From contig BCHX01000004.1 in the NCBI GenBank assembly GCA_001599755.1, forward strand, positions 310,001 to 374,000: a stretch of 64,000 nucleotides of DNA, given 5' to 3'. This DNA comes from Gliomastix tumulicola (Eukaryota > Ascomycota > Sordariomycetes > Hypocreales > Bionectriaceae). The stretch's first letter is position 1; each line of letters opens with the position of its first letter. The position numbers were made by a program, and so were the translations under genes. This document shows, piece by piece, positions 9,249 to 20,058 of the stretch. A model generated the notes under the pieces. That model made no database searches. It was not told where the DNA came from and saw only the letters and a program-made list of their open reading frames with translations.

Positions 9249-12200
9249 TTACTCTGACACTTCTTCTTCATCAGTGCGGGCTGGAGGCGTTTGGCTGTCA
9301 ATTCCGATAGCCTCAGTCAAAAGCCCCACGACCCCTTCATGTCCCCGCCGTGTCGCGAATGAAAGCGGTGTGCGGCCGAAATTATCCTTTGTGTTAGGGT
9401 CAACCTTGCCTGTTGTAAGCAGCAGCTTGACAATCCCTTCATACCCATTCCCAGCAGCGTAGGAGAGCGGTGTCCTCTCGTTATTAGCTTTTGAATCAGG
9501 ATCAACCTTACCTGTCTCAAGCAGTAGCTTGACAACCCCTTCATACCCCTGCCCAGCAGCGTAGGAGAGCGGTGTCCTGCTGCTTATACCTCTTGAGTCT
9601 GGATCAACCTTGCCTGTCTCAAGCAGCAGCTTGACAACACCTTCATGCCCACTCCTAGCAGCGTAGGAGAGCGGTGTCCTGCTGCTTACACCTCTTGAGT
9701 CTGGATCAACCTTGTCTATTTCAAGCAGCAGCTTGACAACACCTTCATGCCCATTCTCAGCAGCCCAGGAGAGTGGCGTCCTGCCACCCTCATCTTTTGA
9801 ATCAGGATCAACCTTNNNNNNNNNNNNNNNNNNNNNNNNNNNNNNNNNNNNNNNNNNNNNNNNNNNNNNNNNNNNNNNNNNNNNNNNNNNNNNNNNNNNN
9901 NNNNNNNNNNNNNNNTCAAGCAGCAGCTTGACAACACCTTCATGCCCATTCTCAGCAGCCCAGGAGAGTGGCGTCCTGCCACCCTCATCTTTTGAATCAG
10001 GATCAACCTTGCCGGTCTCAAGCAGCAGCTTGACAACACCTTCCTGCCCCATCCCAGCAGCCCAGGAGAGCGGTGTCCTCTCGTGATTAGCTTTTGAATC
10101 AGGATCAACCTTACCTGTCTCAAGCAGCAGCTTGACAACGCCTTTATGCCCCTTCTCAGCAGCCCAGGAGAGTGGCGTTTGCTCATACTCCTTGTCTTTT
10201 GAATCAGGATTAACCTTGCCTGTCTCAAGTAGTAGCTTGACAACCCCTTCCTGCCCCATCTCAGCAGCCCAGGAGAGCGGTGTCCTCTCGTTATTAGCTT
10301 TTGAATCAGGATCAACCTTGCCTGTCCCAAGCAGTAGCTTGACAACGCCTTCATGCCCATTCTCAGCAGCCCAGGAGAGTGGCGTTTGACTATATCTAGA
10401 GTCCTTAGACTCAAGATCAACCTTCTTTGTCTGGATCAGCAGGTTGACAATCTCTTCATGCCCGTACCCAGCTGCCCAGGATAGTGCCGTTCGCCCGCGC
10501 CGCGTATCCTTCAAATCCACCTCCGTGTCTTGTTTTAAGAGCCGCACCGTCAATCTCTCAAGCCCTAGGAAAGATGCCACCATCAAAGCCGAAAAGTTCC
10601 CCGTAGGTTGATCATTGTTACTAGACCACCATACTTGAAACCACTGTGAATAGCTCTTCGAATTTAAACCACAAATTTCCAAGGCAAGAGAGATATTCCT
10701 ATCGCTCACACAAGTGCCAGCTTCATGAAAATGCTCGCCCCAATTCCGTGCTGAGTAGTCCAAGAAGGCAGAGTCAGCAATAAAGTGGTCGGTCTTTCCA
10801 TACGTATTTGCAACGTCGGAGTTGAAGAGATTTAGATAGATCAAACAGATCTCTGCAAGCAAAGCATGCGCGTCGCTGCTGTAGATAGACTTGTGCCATA
10901 CTAGACCTGGTGACCTAGGCTCAGATAGCACCGAGTTTTCGGAAAGAAACTCACGAGCGGTTTGATGTAAAAAGTACACCTTTCCGTGATGCACAGAGAT
11001 AAAGAGTCCACACCAGTCCCTTAGACGCTCGCAAAAAGCCGCGTCGTCTTCCAGATCAAGATCATAGAAAGACTTGGAGCTCTCATCGAGCTCCACGGCA
11101 ATGTTCAATTCCTCCAACGTCAATGGCCGTGTGGCTGCAAAAATGATGCTCAAAGCTTTGCGGACCAATGAATGATCCTTGGACTTGCTCAGTATCTTCT
11201 CGTATGCCTCATTGACTCCTTTGGGAAGCGTGGCAACTGCTGATTCGACGCCTTTGGACGTCCTTTTGAAGCCTTCCTTTTCTAGGTGGTCAAACACAAG
11301 ATACACCCAGAGGTAGGTACGGTGTTCAACCTGCTTGAGCTGACGTTCAAGCATAGTTCTCGTTTCGAGTGTGAGATCTTTGTCTTCAGAGAGCTGGTTG
11401 ACTCGATACGCCACCACGCAGTTCACCTCTTCACTGATAGCATCCGAGGCATCCTGGCCAGGAATATGGATGTCGGGAAATGACCTGAGAAGGCCATTAA
11501 ACTTGGAGATGATCTGGTCGTAAGGCCGGCTCGTCAAGAGGTATCTCAGCCTGTCTTGTTTGAGTTGACCGTCGACGAAATGCTCTCGCACATTTTGGAT
11601 CAAGTCGATAAACTCCTCCTCGACACATTCGTCTAGCGCGTCAAGCACGATGATTACGCGATCGGCTTGGGGGTCTCGCGTCGCGCGTCGCAGGACTTTC
11701 CAGAGGGAACCTGTAGAGTTGACCAGCCCTGTGCCGTTTTCGCGGTACTGTTCCATAGCATGCTTGATGAGGGCCGGCGTTTTGGTGAAGAGCTGGTGGA
11801 GTACAGCGCATAGGGCCTGTCGAACGGTATTCTGGTCTTGGTCCTTGAAGAAGAAGTAGCAAATGGTCACTCCCGTGCCCGCCAGGACATGGTCGATCAG
11901 ATACTTGGCCAGCACTGACTTCCCACAGCCAGGGTCTGCAGTGACAAGAAGAGGACCAAAGTCTTGATCCATCCAATTTTTGAAGTTATGACGGCCAAGA
12001 AACCAATGGCACGTCCCTTCAACCCTCTCTTCAACTCGATCCTTGTACCATTCATACGTGGCATCGTTGGTGCTATTGGTGAGGCGAAACATTTGGTGAC
12101 ACTTCGCTTCTTCGTCGGAGAGATTCTTTTGGGCATGGGACTTTTGAAGCTGGAGTTGCTGCTTTGAAGTGTCTAGGTGCTCCTTTGAAGTGCTCAGGTG

Positions 12201-13659
12201 CTCTTTTGTAGTGTCAAGCTGCTCTGCCGCGACCTCGCCAATGCCTGTCATGTTACAAGGTCAGTGCCATGCACGCCACAAATTCTGATGAGGATATGCA
12301 ATGTTTCGGAATCCAAGGCTACCTACTTTGAAGTACATCTGCAATCCTTTTCTCAGCCTCAACCCTCTCTGGTGGAATCTTTCGCAAGAGATCCGAGGCA
12401 TATGCTGCCGCAGTCATTGCTGCATAACCCTGCCATTCCTTGTTCTTATGCGTATCCGCGTAGTCACAGATACCCCGAATCACCAGACATGGGAAATGAT
12501 TCATGAGGCCTGCAGCCTCCATCTCGAAACAAAGTACGTTCATCTCCTTTGCATGCCGGTCTCTCTCCGAAGCATTCTTCATGAGAGTGTCCGCAGACGC
12601 AATGAGTCCATAATGAACGACAGGGTCATCATCCTCGATGTCACGCGGCTTCCTCGGCACCAGTTTTGCTGGGTCATTACCACAGGCAACCTCGCAGTCA
12701 ACCGCGTCTGGGATGGTAGGATGGGACACTTCGGGTCGATACAGCCGATCGCTACCCGCAGCTGGTCGACGGTAGGCGCGCAGCCGCTTGCCGCTCTTGG
12801 GCAACAGCCTCTCAACTGTCTCCCGAATCTGGTGCCCGTATTGCTCGTAGTCCGCTTTGAGGCCAGCTAGTGCAGACCGTAAGACCAGGGGCGGTTGGTT
12901 GAGAAAACCAGTCGTTTGGAATCCCTTGCCACCTATGTCCTTGCCAAATTTGTACTGGACCACGCCGCCATGACCGTCCCGAGGGGAGCTGACGACGACA
13001 TCACCAAGGCGAATATCGTGCTTGTGGCCTGTCTCGTACCGTGGCGCACCGCCAGCGATGCCCACCATCAGGCCGATCTTGATATGGGGAAAGCTAAGCA
13101 CCATAGTTTGGGCGACGCTCGCCACTCTGGCGATGCCGTACTCCCCATCCGGAAGGACTGCGATGACGACATTGTGCTTTCCCATCCTGCCAAGGGTGTA
13201 TTGGTTCTCGTCGCCGGGTGTCAGTTCCTCTGGCGCCTGATGTTCTTCATCAAGGAAAAGCCGCGCGGCAACAAACTCGGTGACGACTGCACAGATCCAG
13301 CCAACAGTATACTTGTTCTTGTCTAGCCTGATTGTGGGTTCACTTCGTCCTTCACTTCGCGGTTCGATTCGCGGTTCGGCGGAAGGAGGGGCAAGATTGG
13401 CGGCGCTCGTGGCGGCGGTTGGAGAATCAATAGCATCAGCTCGTGACACGCCAAGCCTTGTTGTGGTCGGGTTCTCAGAAGGCTCGTCATCCGCGTCGTC
13501 ATCCGTGTTCGGTTGTGTTGCGTGACGGGTCTGAGGTAGCGCAGTCGTTGGCAGATCAGCCCATCCGGGACGGCCGAGCAAAACCCAGAAGGACCACAAG
13601 GCGACGATAGCGAGAAGCGAGATTCCCCAGGCCGAGGTTTGCCATAAGGAGAAGTCCAT
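9249..13659 (-). CDS. NLR-like protein: TM - PNP_UDP - NACHT - ankyrin
   Basis: Two exons, 13659-12327 and 12244-9249 (82-bp intron), encode about 1442 residues as assembled. Order: hydrophobic segment (~8-30), acidic/proline-rich linker, nucleoside-phosphorylase fold (~117-440), hinge with repeated TSKEHLDTSK units, NACHT (Walker A DPGCGKS ~550, Walker B IVLDALDE ~643), then a winged-helix-like zone and 12 visible ankyrin repeats (~995-1427). The PNP domain keeps the FEMEAAG ribose-site motif and GICDYAD acidic motif. NLRs of this design are intracellular sensors in which repeats bind a ligand, NACHT oligomerises and the effector acts; many fungal ones govern allorecognition or death. A 100-N gap (9816-9915) interrupts the repeats. 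An in-frame ATG at 13911 would add 84 residues read through a tandem repeat; I prefer 13659. Confidence 0.88.
9400..10500 (-). repeat. Near-identical 102-bp ankyrin-coding repeats
   Basis: Tandem units of about 102 bp, each encoding 34 residues of the form KVDPDSK..RTPLSWAAENGHEGVVKL, fill this interval. Units differ mainly in the loop after DSK and in the AA-x-GH turn, while the rest is almost invariant at DNA level. Such high internal identity indicates recent duplication or gene conversion rather than an old ankyrin array. Confidence 0.85.
9816..9915. other. Assembly gap (100 N) inside ankyrin array
   Basis: Exactly 100 N, a conventional unknown-size gap. The 95 nt before it (9721-9815) and the 95 nt after it (9916-10010) are identical, so the two contig ends overlap perfectly. 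Confidence 0.97.
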
Positions 13660-14436
13660 GGTGTGGCCGAAGTAGTCAGGATGCAGCGATACAATAAAAG
13701 AACGTCTGGCCTGGTCGGGTGCGAAGGCTAGTGCCCTATGTTTAGCCCGTATGTCGAGTGACGAGTCAAACACGGCTATCAGGTAGATGTGCCAGATAAC
13801 TGAGTATTTGTTGATGCGTGTATCGATGTATGTCGATGTATGTCGATGTATGTCGATGTATGTCGATATATTGCCGCAAGACAACTGGGTATAGGTCGAT
13901 GCTTCTGACAACCGTGGAATGGATGCAGAGTGGCGGGGGGCTTCTACTTTATGCTGTCTCTGGCGTTAGGCAACCAAGGAGCGGGGAAGACGCCCAAGGT
14001 CGAGTAGGCAACCCCCCAAGGCACTCTCAAGGCGTGCGTGCCCAACATGCAGGTCTTGCATAAGCATCCCGAATAGGTATGAGCAGTGGCGTATCAACAG
14101 GCTGGTGGTGTCAATTCGCCAGCACCTGATTGGAAGAAGCAACCGCCAACAGCTCAGCTCCCCATATTAAATGAATGCACTCTCGGCGCGTAGACTATGC
14201 TCTATATTTAGATCTGGCTGCCTTGCATCAATGTTAATGGCAGGATATGCGACCCAAATGAATGCGACCGCTTTGGTCATTCTTAGCTAATCCATCTTGT
14301 CGCCGCAATGCCTTGTGCTCAAAAGGCATACTAGACACGGCGGCCTAGCCACCATTTTACCGACCTAGTCTATAGCTCCCTATGTGAGAAAGAAAGATAG
14401 AGGCACCCAAAGCCAGGAGGAGTACCAAAGCCGAGC
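13660..14436. other. NLR promoter region / tyrosinase 3' flank
   Basis: Lies between the NLR start and the tyrosinase stop, which are in tandem on the minus strand. It contains a short tandem repeat (13823-13868) but no supported gene. AT content rises after 14150. Confidence 0.55.
13823..13868. repeat. 10-bp tandem repeat (TATGTCGATG)n
   Basis: Four to five consecutive copies of a 10-bp unit with one degenerate copy at each edge, about 165-210 bp upstream of the preferred NLR start. If the upstream ATG at 13911 were used, this repeat would be translated as a Thr/Tyr/Ile/His-rich stretch, which argues against that start. Confidence 0.85.
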
Positions 14437-15728
14437 TCACTCATAAACAAAGCAGAATGGTGATTCTCCAATGGTGTCCAAAAGCTCACCAAGCTTCCGT
14501 GGCTCACTGAGAGGAGACATGTCCAAGATGTCGTCTAGAGTTGCATTGGGACTCGCAGGCCGATTGTTCATCGTGCCGGTACCAAAGATGGCCTAAAAAC
14601 ACTTTTGTCAGTCACACTCGTCGAAAAGCTCTGAAGCGACCTTCGCGTGGACTCTGTACTCACCTGTCTGTCTTTCCACTGGAGATTCTGCCAGATGAAA
14701 TACAGTCTATCCACCTGCCCGTGATGAAGATAGAAAGTAGGTTCCAACGCTGACCAGTTGAAATCGCCGCCGGGATCGCCGCCTATACAAGAGCAAGGTT
14801 AAAAAAGTGAAGAGCATCTGGCAGATAATCATCCTTACCAACTGCAAAGTGACCAGAACCATGGGTTGCCGGCCCGAGCTTACCCGCCTCGGGGTACCGA
14901 GCGTCACCCTGGAGGAGAGCCTGGAACATCTCGATATTGGGGCTATCCAGTATGACATCAGTTGTGTTCCGGAGAGACCCCCAGTTCGCGATAATGTGGC
15001 TGTTGAAGTCTCGTTTGATGCACCGCGGGTTATACTTGGTAGACGCGCCCGGTCCAAGATTGACAGTCCGGTTCGAGAAGGGGCCTTCGAGGATGCACCC
15101 GCCACCCGAGCCCTGAGGCACTCCGAAGAGCGGTGTCGTGTTCTCAAACGCGCCATTGCTCCCTAGTGACGTTGGCGAGCCATCCAAGAGCGGCGAACCC
15201 TCCACGTTGCCATCGTCCTCGCCCCAGTTCCAGTAGGGGAACGTGCCCTCAAAGCCGCACTCGTTACGAAGTGCTTCCTCATACGTCCAAATGAAGTATC
15301 TGTGGAATGGCAGAAACAACGCCGAGAGGTGCACGCGATTCAGCAGCTTGAAGTGAAGGACGCCGAAGTCGTCGAAGCGAGATCTTGCGCCGTCAACATC
15401 TGGATATAGCGTCTCTTTGTCCATGAGACACTCGACAGCACGCACGAAGTCAACGCGCTCTTCGGCGGGGATGCGTCTCCTAGACAAGGATCAGTCTCGA
15501 GGCCGATCATTTTGGAAGGTCAAAGCGCAGGACAACGTACCATTCCTTCCGCACCCTCACATTCTGTCGAGTACAGCCTTCGGTCTTATTGCCCAGACGA
15601 CCTATGGCGTTGTCATAGGCCTCTTTGCTCAGATCGGCGAGGACCTTGCCCGAGTCAATCTCGTCCTGAGGGTATTGCCCCAAGGTCAGGGATGAACCCA
15701 ACAGAAGAAGCAGAGTAGCAGCTCTCAT
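14437..15728 (-). CDS. Secreted tyrosinase (polyphenol oxidase)
   Basis: Four exons, 15728-15541, 15479-14839, 14782-14664 and 14592-14437; 367 residues. MRAATLLLLLGSSLTLGQ is a clear signal peptide, so I start at 15728 rather than at the in-frame ATG 105 bp upstream. The CuA site is in HFKLLNRVHLSALFLPFHRYF. The CuB site comprises HGSGHFAVGGDPGGDF and FYLHHGQVDRLYFIW, the latter rebuilt by splicing. All expected histidines appear present. Several NxT/S sequons suggest glycosylation. The family oxidises mono- or diphenols to quinones. The protein is short (~370 aa) and lacks the C-terminal shielding domain of large tyrosinases, so it resembles the compact secreted type. Its role (pigment, lignin phenols, defence) is not shown by context. 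Confidence 0.93.
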
Positions 15729-18672
15729 CTTATGAGCAAGGTTAGGGAAGAGAGGATTGGCACGATGCTCAACTTGAGCCAGGAGAGCGGGTTCGGTGAT
15801 CTTTAAGAGCAATTCGACTTCCTCACTCACCATTGCAGGGCCATTTTGACAAGCGGGTACGCGGTCCCAGGGACCGTACCGAGTTCAAATTAACAGACCT
15901 CACTGCCGAAAGTCTTCTAGTATAAGATCGGCAGGAGCCCCTGTCTTGGCCGTGCAAAGTGCCGGAGGAAGACGATCCGGTGCTCAGGAACCGCAAGCCA
16001 TCAGCAGATAAGCTTGTTTAAGGCCATCGCCTGCATCGTATATCAAATGTAACACCCAAATCTGAGGACTTTCGATGCGTGGTTACATGGTGTTAGGGTA
16101 GGATCCCATTGAAAATTCCCGCAATTGGCGATGATACATGCTTATTATTATTTTTCTCGGGACCTGATGACGCTTCCCGGTCCGAGATGCCTGCAGGAAT
16201 CAGGGATGGATAAACTCAAGATCGAGGTGATATGGATGAATCCTGCGGTCTGATTGTGACCAATTGGCGTCATATATGCACGATCGGGAGGTTGACCACA
16301 GTATCGTGAGCTGGTGCCGTGATCATGTGTCGTTCCGGCGAGGAGGAGATGTCTCGCTCATTCATAGAATATATCTTCCCTCTAGGCCCATATCTTCTGT
16401 ATTTGTCGCCGCATTGGGATCAAGAGCAATGTATGCAGACGTACTGACATCCAGCACTTAACCACACCAGAACCTCGACATTCAAGGTCTCGCAGCCCCA
16501 ACCGCTGCAACCGCACTTCAGATAAGTGAGTTACTTTATTCTGGAAGGATCTTGATGTTCTCGTCCCGGGTCCGGCAAAAGGCATCACCCACCCTGATCG
16601 GCCCGAGTGACGGACGAGGGACCGTCCGAGCTCCTGGACATTGGGTCAATCTAGGTAGATTGAGTTATAAGCCTCTTGCTGCACGTGTATATTTAACCGG
16701 ATAGCACCATGAATGAGAATCATACGTGACCATGCTGCCCCAATGGGTATCGTTTTTGTTTTCATCACATGTTGTTTCCGTTCCTCCACGTCACTCACCC
16801 AAGCCAGCTCCCGTCATCCACGAACCTACCTACCCTATAGACAGTTACCAATACCATTCTGTTAGAATAGGAAGTGACAACAACGCCTTTCTACAGTGTG
16901 CGTTTTTTTATAATATCCATGCCAAAGTTATGTACACCCTGTCGATACCACCATCTGACTTCTGTGTTGGGAACCAAGATTCACATGGCGCTGAAAGGAA
17001 CATGGAATCTAACGGTCACTAGGACAGTGGGCACAGGCTCAACACAGTCGGAAGAGGACAGCGCTCAACTGCCACCAACTCCTCCCAGGGTGACCCCAGA
17101 ATCCTCCAGGGTCTTAGCCCCGTCCCAGAGGACCGGTTATGAGCAAGTCGATTCCGGGTCATGCGGACGTCCCTCCAGGTTTGCATTGTTCAAATCAAAT
17201 TTTTTCTTGATTGCAATCTTGGACGTCGTCTGGGCGGCCCATCCCCGGCAATTTGGAGCTAGCAAGGACCGCCCGTCCTCTCAGAATGCTGCTGCCTTGA
17301 GGCCTGAGCGCATCCAATTGTGTTCCTTGTCGCGAGGAAGTTTGGTGCCATGGCTTTGAACATCCTATTTACCCTTCTCGGCTTGCCATTTGCGACTTCT
17401 CCTGCAGGATTTCGCAACGGAGTGCTCGAATTGGTGAAGCCTGAGTGGCGCGGCACGCGGATCATTTGCCGTGATACGTGGCGTCTTGCTCGTCTAACGC
17501 GAGTGGTATTCATGGCGCGTTGGCACGCGGTAGGGGATTCGGAGGATGCTGGGATGGCCCCTACAGGGATCGTCAGACTATCATTTTAGTGTGAATCCAA
17601 GCGTCGGAAGATCTGTTGACGAGCTGGTCTGGAGCAGGACGGAGGTGAACTCTGCTATGGACGAGCTCGATGCCATACAGGTGCGCTTATGTTAGTTGAT
17701 GGCGCTGACTCTGGTCTTCTAGCACTGGGCGGGAGCTGGATAGGGCCGAGCTTACCGGCCACGCTTGGGACAGAGCTGCGGCGCACAAAGCCACGGCCAT
17801 CGTTGCACATACTCGTACAATATCACAGGCTTCGTCGCCAAGGGTGCCATGGGTGGAGATCCCCATCTCCCCTCCTCATTACGAGTGCGAGCATGTCTCA
17901 GACCTTTCAACCCCCTTGATCTGGGATCACTCTGCACAAGCCTCGTCCTCCCACTCCCACCCGCTCCTCTGCATCCCCATCACCGATGCTTCTCCATCAC
18001 CGATCCCGCTCACATGACTCCCTTAGTCCTCTGGCACGACCGCCCTCCCGGCATCAGATCAGCCGAGTAGTCGTGGCCTCAGCAAGTTCCAGATCCGTCG
18101 GAGCCAGTGCGCAGCGGGGGGAGCAACATGCCGCTTGCGATCCAAGCGGTTTAGCGATCTCCATCAGACCTGCTCTAGCCCCCAGATAGCGCCATGGGTT
18201 TCTCTGGTTCGAGGCCCCCTCCCTCCTCGATGGCCTCCCATGTCCATGTCTGTGGGCAGGGGGGCCAACAGCCATCTCCAATCTGCAGCGATGCAGGGCA
18301 GATGGGATGGGGGGTCATGAGGAGGAGGAGTATTTGGATAAGAATGCGAGGAGGAAGGGGGGAGGGAGGGCGAGCCAAGAGGCATCCTTATTCCTCCCCC
18401 TCCCAGGCTAAGATCAAGCTAATATTCAGCCGCTGGCGTCCTGTCTGCGAACCCCTCTCTGTTTGTCCAAGGTGTCGACTTCTCCTGCAGAGTTCTTGTT
18501 TGATCGCGGTTGCTGTCTCTATCCGGTCCCTGTGCCCAAAGCGAGCGTTGTGCGATTCGACATCGGAGTGCCTCAGCGCGATCTACGCGACCAACGACCA
18601 TCCATCACGGCCGAGAGAGACTACGCGACGACGACAACCACGAGAACGACACGACACAACAAACAAGAGACC
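15729..18672. other. 2.9-kb divergent intergenic region
   Basis: Separates the tyrosinase (-) from the propeller gene (+). I see no frame with domain content or codon bias. The right third is purine/pyrimidine-skewed (GAGGAGGAGG and CCTCCC runs near 18310-18410), as in many fungal promoters. A small palindrome GGTCCCAGGGACC lies at 15866-15878. Confidence 0.5.
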
Positions 18673-19749
18673 ATGTCCTCCCCAAATAATGGCCCCAACG
18701 GCCGGCGCCCGAAAATAATCGACCCCTCCCTCCGCGACATCGTCCTCGTCGACCAGCTCCCCTCCGATGCCTGGGCCGAAGGCATCGTCGTCCGTCCCTC
18801 CGGCTCCATCCTCGCGACGCGCATCGACGCCGGCGAGCTGTACAGCATCACGCCGTCGAATACGGACGAGGACGTCGCGCCGCAGGTCATCCATACCTTC
18901 CCCGCGCGCTGCGTCATCAACATCTCGCGTCTCGAGGGCGGCCACAACAACGACGAGGAGTATGCCATCATGACGGCGCACATCGACTTCAATAACAACC
19001 AGTACCACAGCACGGCCATCTGGCGCGCCGTGTTTGCGGACGAGGGGAGCAATACGTTGGAGGTGACCAAGATTGCCGATCTGCCGGACGCGGTGTTCTG
19101 TCTGGGGATGGTGCAGGTGACGGACGACGTGCTGCTCGCGATTGACACGACCAAGTGCTGTATCTGGCGCGTGCAGATCTCGAGCGGCGAGGTCACGGTG
19201 CTGTTCTCCGACGATGCGACGATGCGGCCCAAGTCGAGCGAGGAGATGTTTGGCGCGAACCGGTTGCGACTTGTTGGGGGATACATCTACTATACAAATA
19301 CGAGCACGGGCGGGCTGCATCGCGTGCCGGCTGAGCTGCGAGGATCGGATGTGGCTGTTACTGGCAGCGTGCAGACGGTCGTGCCGCATGGGAGTCTCGA
19401 CTTTGCCGATGGTCTTGTCGTGACCAAGGATGCATCGACTGCGTATGCGACGAGCTATGTGGATGGACTGCTGCGACGAGTCGACATAGATCCAAATACC
19501 GGCACGGGGATCGTGACAACGCTGACGGACGAGCTCATCTCGCCGACGGCGATGGACCTCGTGTACAAGGACGGGGACGACAAGCCGACGCTGTATGTCG
19601 TGTGCTGCGGCGCCGTGACGCAGAACCTGATGGACGTGATGGGCGCGGTGGGATTCGACTACGCGGGCGTGGACAAGAGGCGGTTGAAGATTGAGGTGAC
19701 TATCACGACCGAGGTCACTGTCACATACGAGACGGTCGGGTCGGCTTGA
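18673..19749 (+). CDS. TolB/SMP-30-like six-bladed beta-propeller protein
   Basis: A single exon of 358 residues. The start at 18673 (ACCATGTCC) follows an ACA/ACG-rich leader; the frame is open further upstream but without an ATG. No signal peptide is seen. Repeated strands such as AWAEGIVVRPSGSILATRID, FCLGMVQVTDDVLLAIDT and DFADGLVVTKDASTAYATSYVDG follow the blade pattern of the SMP-30/gluconolactonase-like superfamily. Fungal relatives are usually called hypothetical or quinoprotein-like. Some members are lactonases or strictosidine-synthase-like enzymes, and others lack metal ligands. I cannot identify a full calcium-binding set, so catalytic activity is unproven. It stands alone between long spacers. 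Confidence 0.75.
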   Translation: MSSPNNGPNGRRPKIIDPSLRDIVLVDQLPSDAWAEGIVVRPSGSILATRIDAGELYSITPSNTDEDVAPQVIHTFPARCVINISRLEGGHNNDEEYAIMTAHIDFNNNQYHSTAIWRAVFADEGSNTLEVTKIADLPDAVFCLGMVQVTDDVLLAIDTTKCCIWRVQISSGEVTVLFSDDATMRPKSSEEMFGANRLRLVGGYIYYTNTSTGGLHRVPAELRGSDVAVTGSVQTVVPHGSLDFADGLVVTKDASTAYATSYVDGLLRRVDIDPNTGTGIVTTLTDELISPTAMDLVYKDGDDKPTLYVVCCGAVTQNLMDVMGAVGFDYAGVDKRRLKIEVTITTEVTVTYETVGSA

Positions 19750-20058
19750 TAGCGGAGGCAGTGTTATGTTGTGATTTTGTTTGTTTGTTTGTTCCTTATA
19801 TTCCCCTGTTCCAAGCGAGTTAGGCGGTGGTATATCATATGGTTCTCGGAGACATGAATGGACTGGCAAAGTAATGCGTGGTCATGATGCTCACGGCCTG
19901 GGGGGATATCTCGGAAAGGGCTACTATTCATTGTGACGATTAATGACAAAATCGATTCCGCAACTTGCACCGAAGCAATCTAGACAAACGATCGATACTT
20001 TTCCACGCGCTAATATTATCATACAAAGTAGCTGACGGACTGAAAGCCCAGCTCCTCC
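19750..20058. other. Convergent intergenic region
   Basis: About 310 bp between the stops of the propeller gene and the citrate synthase. It holds both 3' ends (a TTTGTTTGTTTGTT tract at 19777-19792) and no gene. Confidence 0.6.

Noticed and set aside
13660..13911. 84-residue N-terminal extension of the NLR
   Set aside because: It is read through a 10-bp tandem repeat and has no domain content. The ATG at 13659 is followed at once by a plausible membrane segment, so the extension was not included in the gene model.
15866..15878. GGTCCCAGGGACC palindrome
   Set aside because: An isolated short palindrome with no second copy or neighbouring element to give it a role.
18583..19869. 428-codon minus-strand frame opposite the propeller gene
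   Set aside because: His/Arg-rich translation without domains; a codon-bias artefact of the plus-strand gene.
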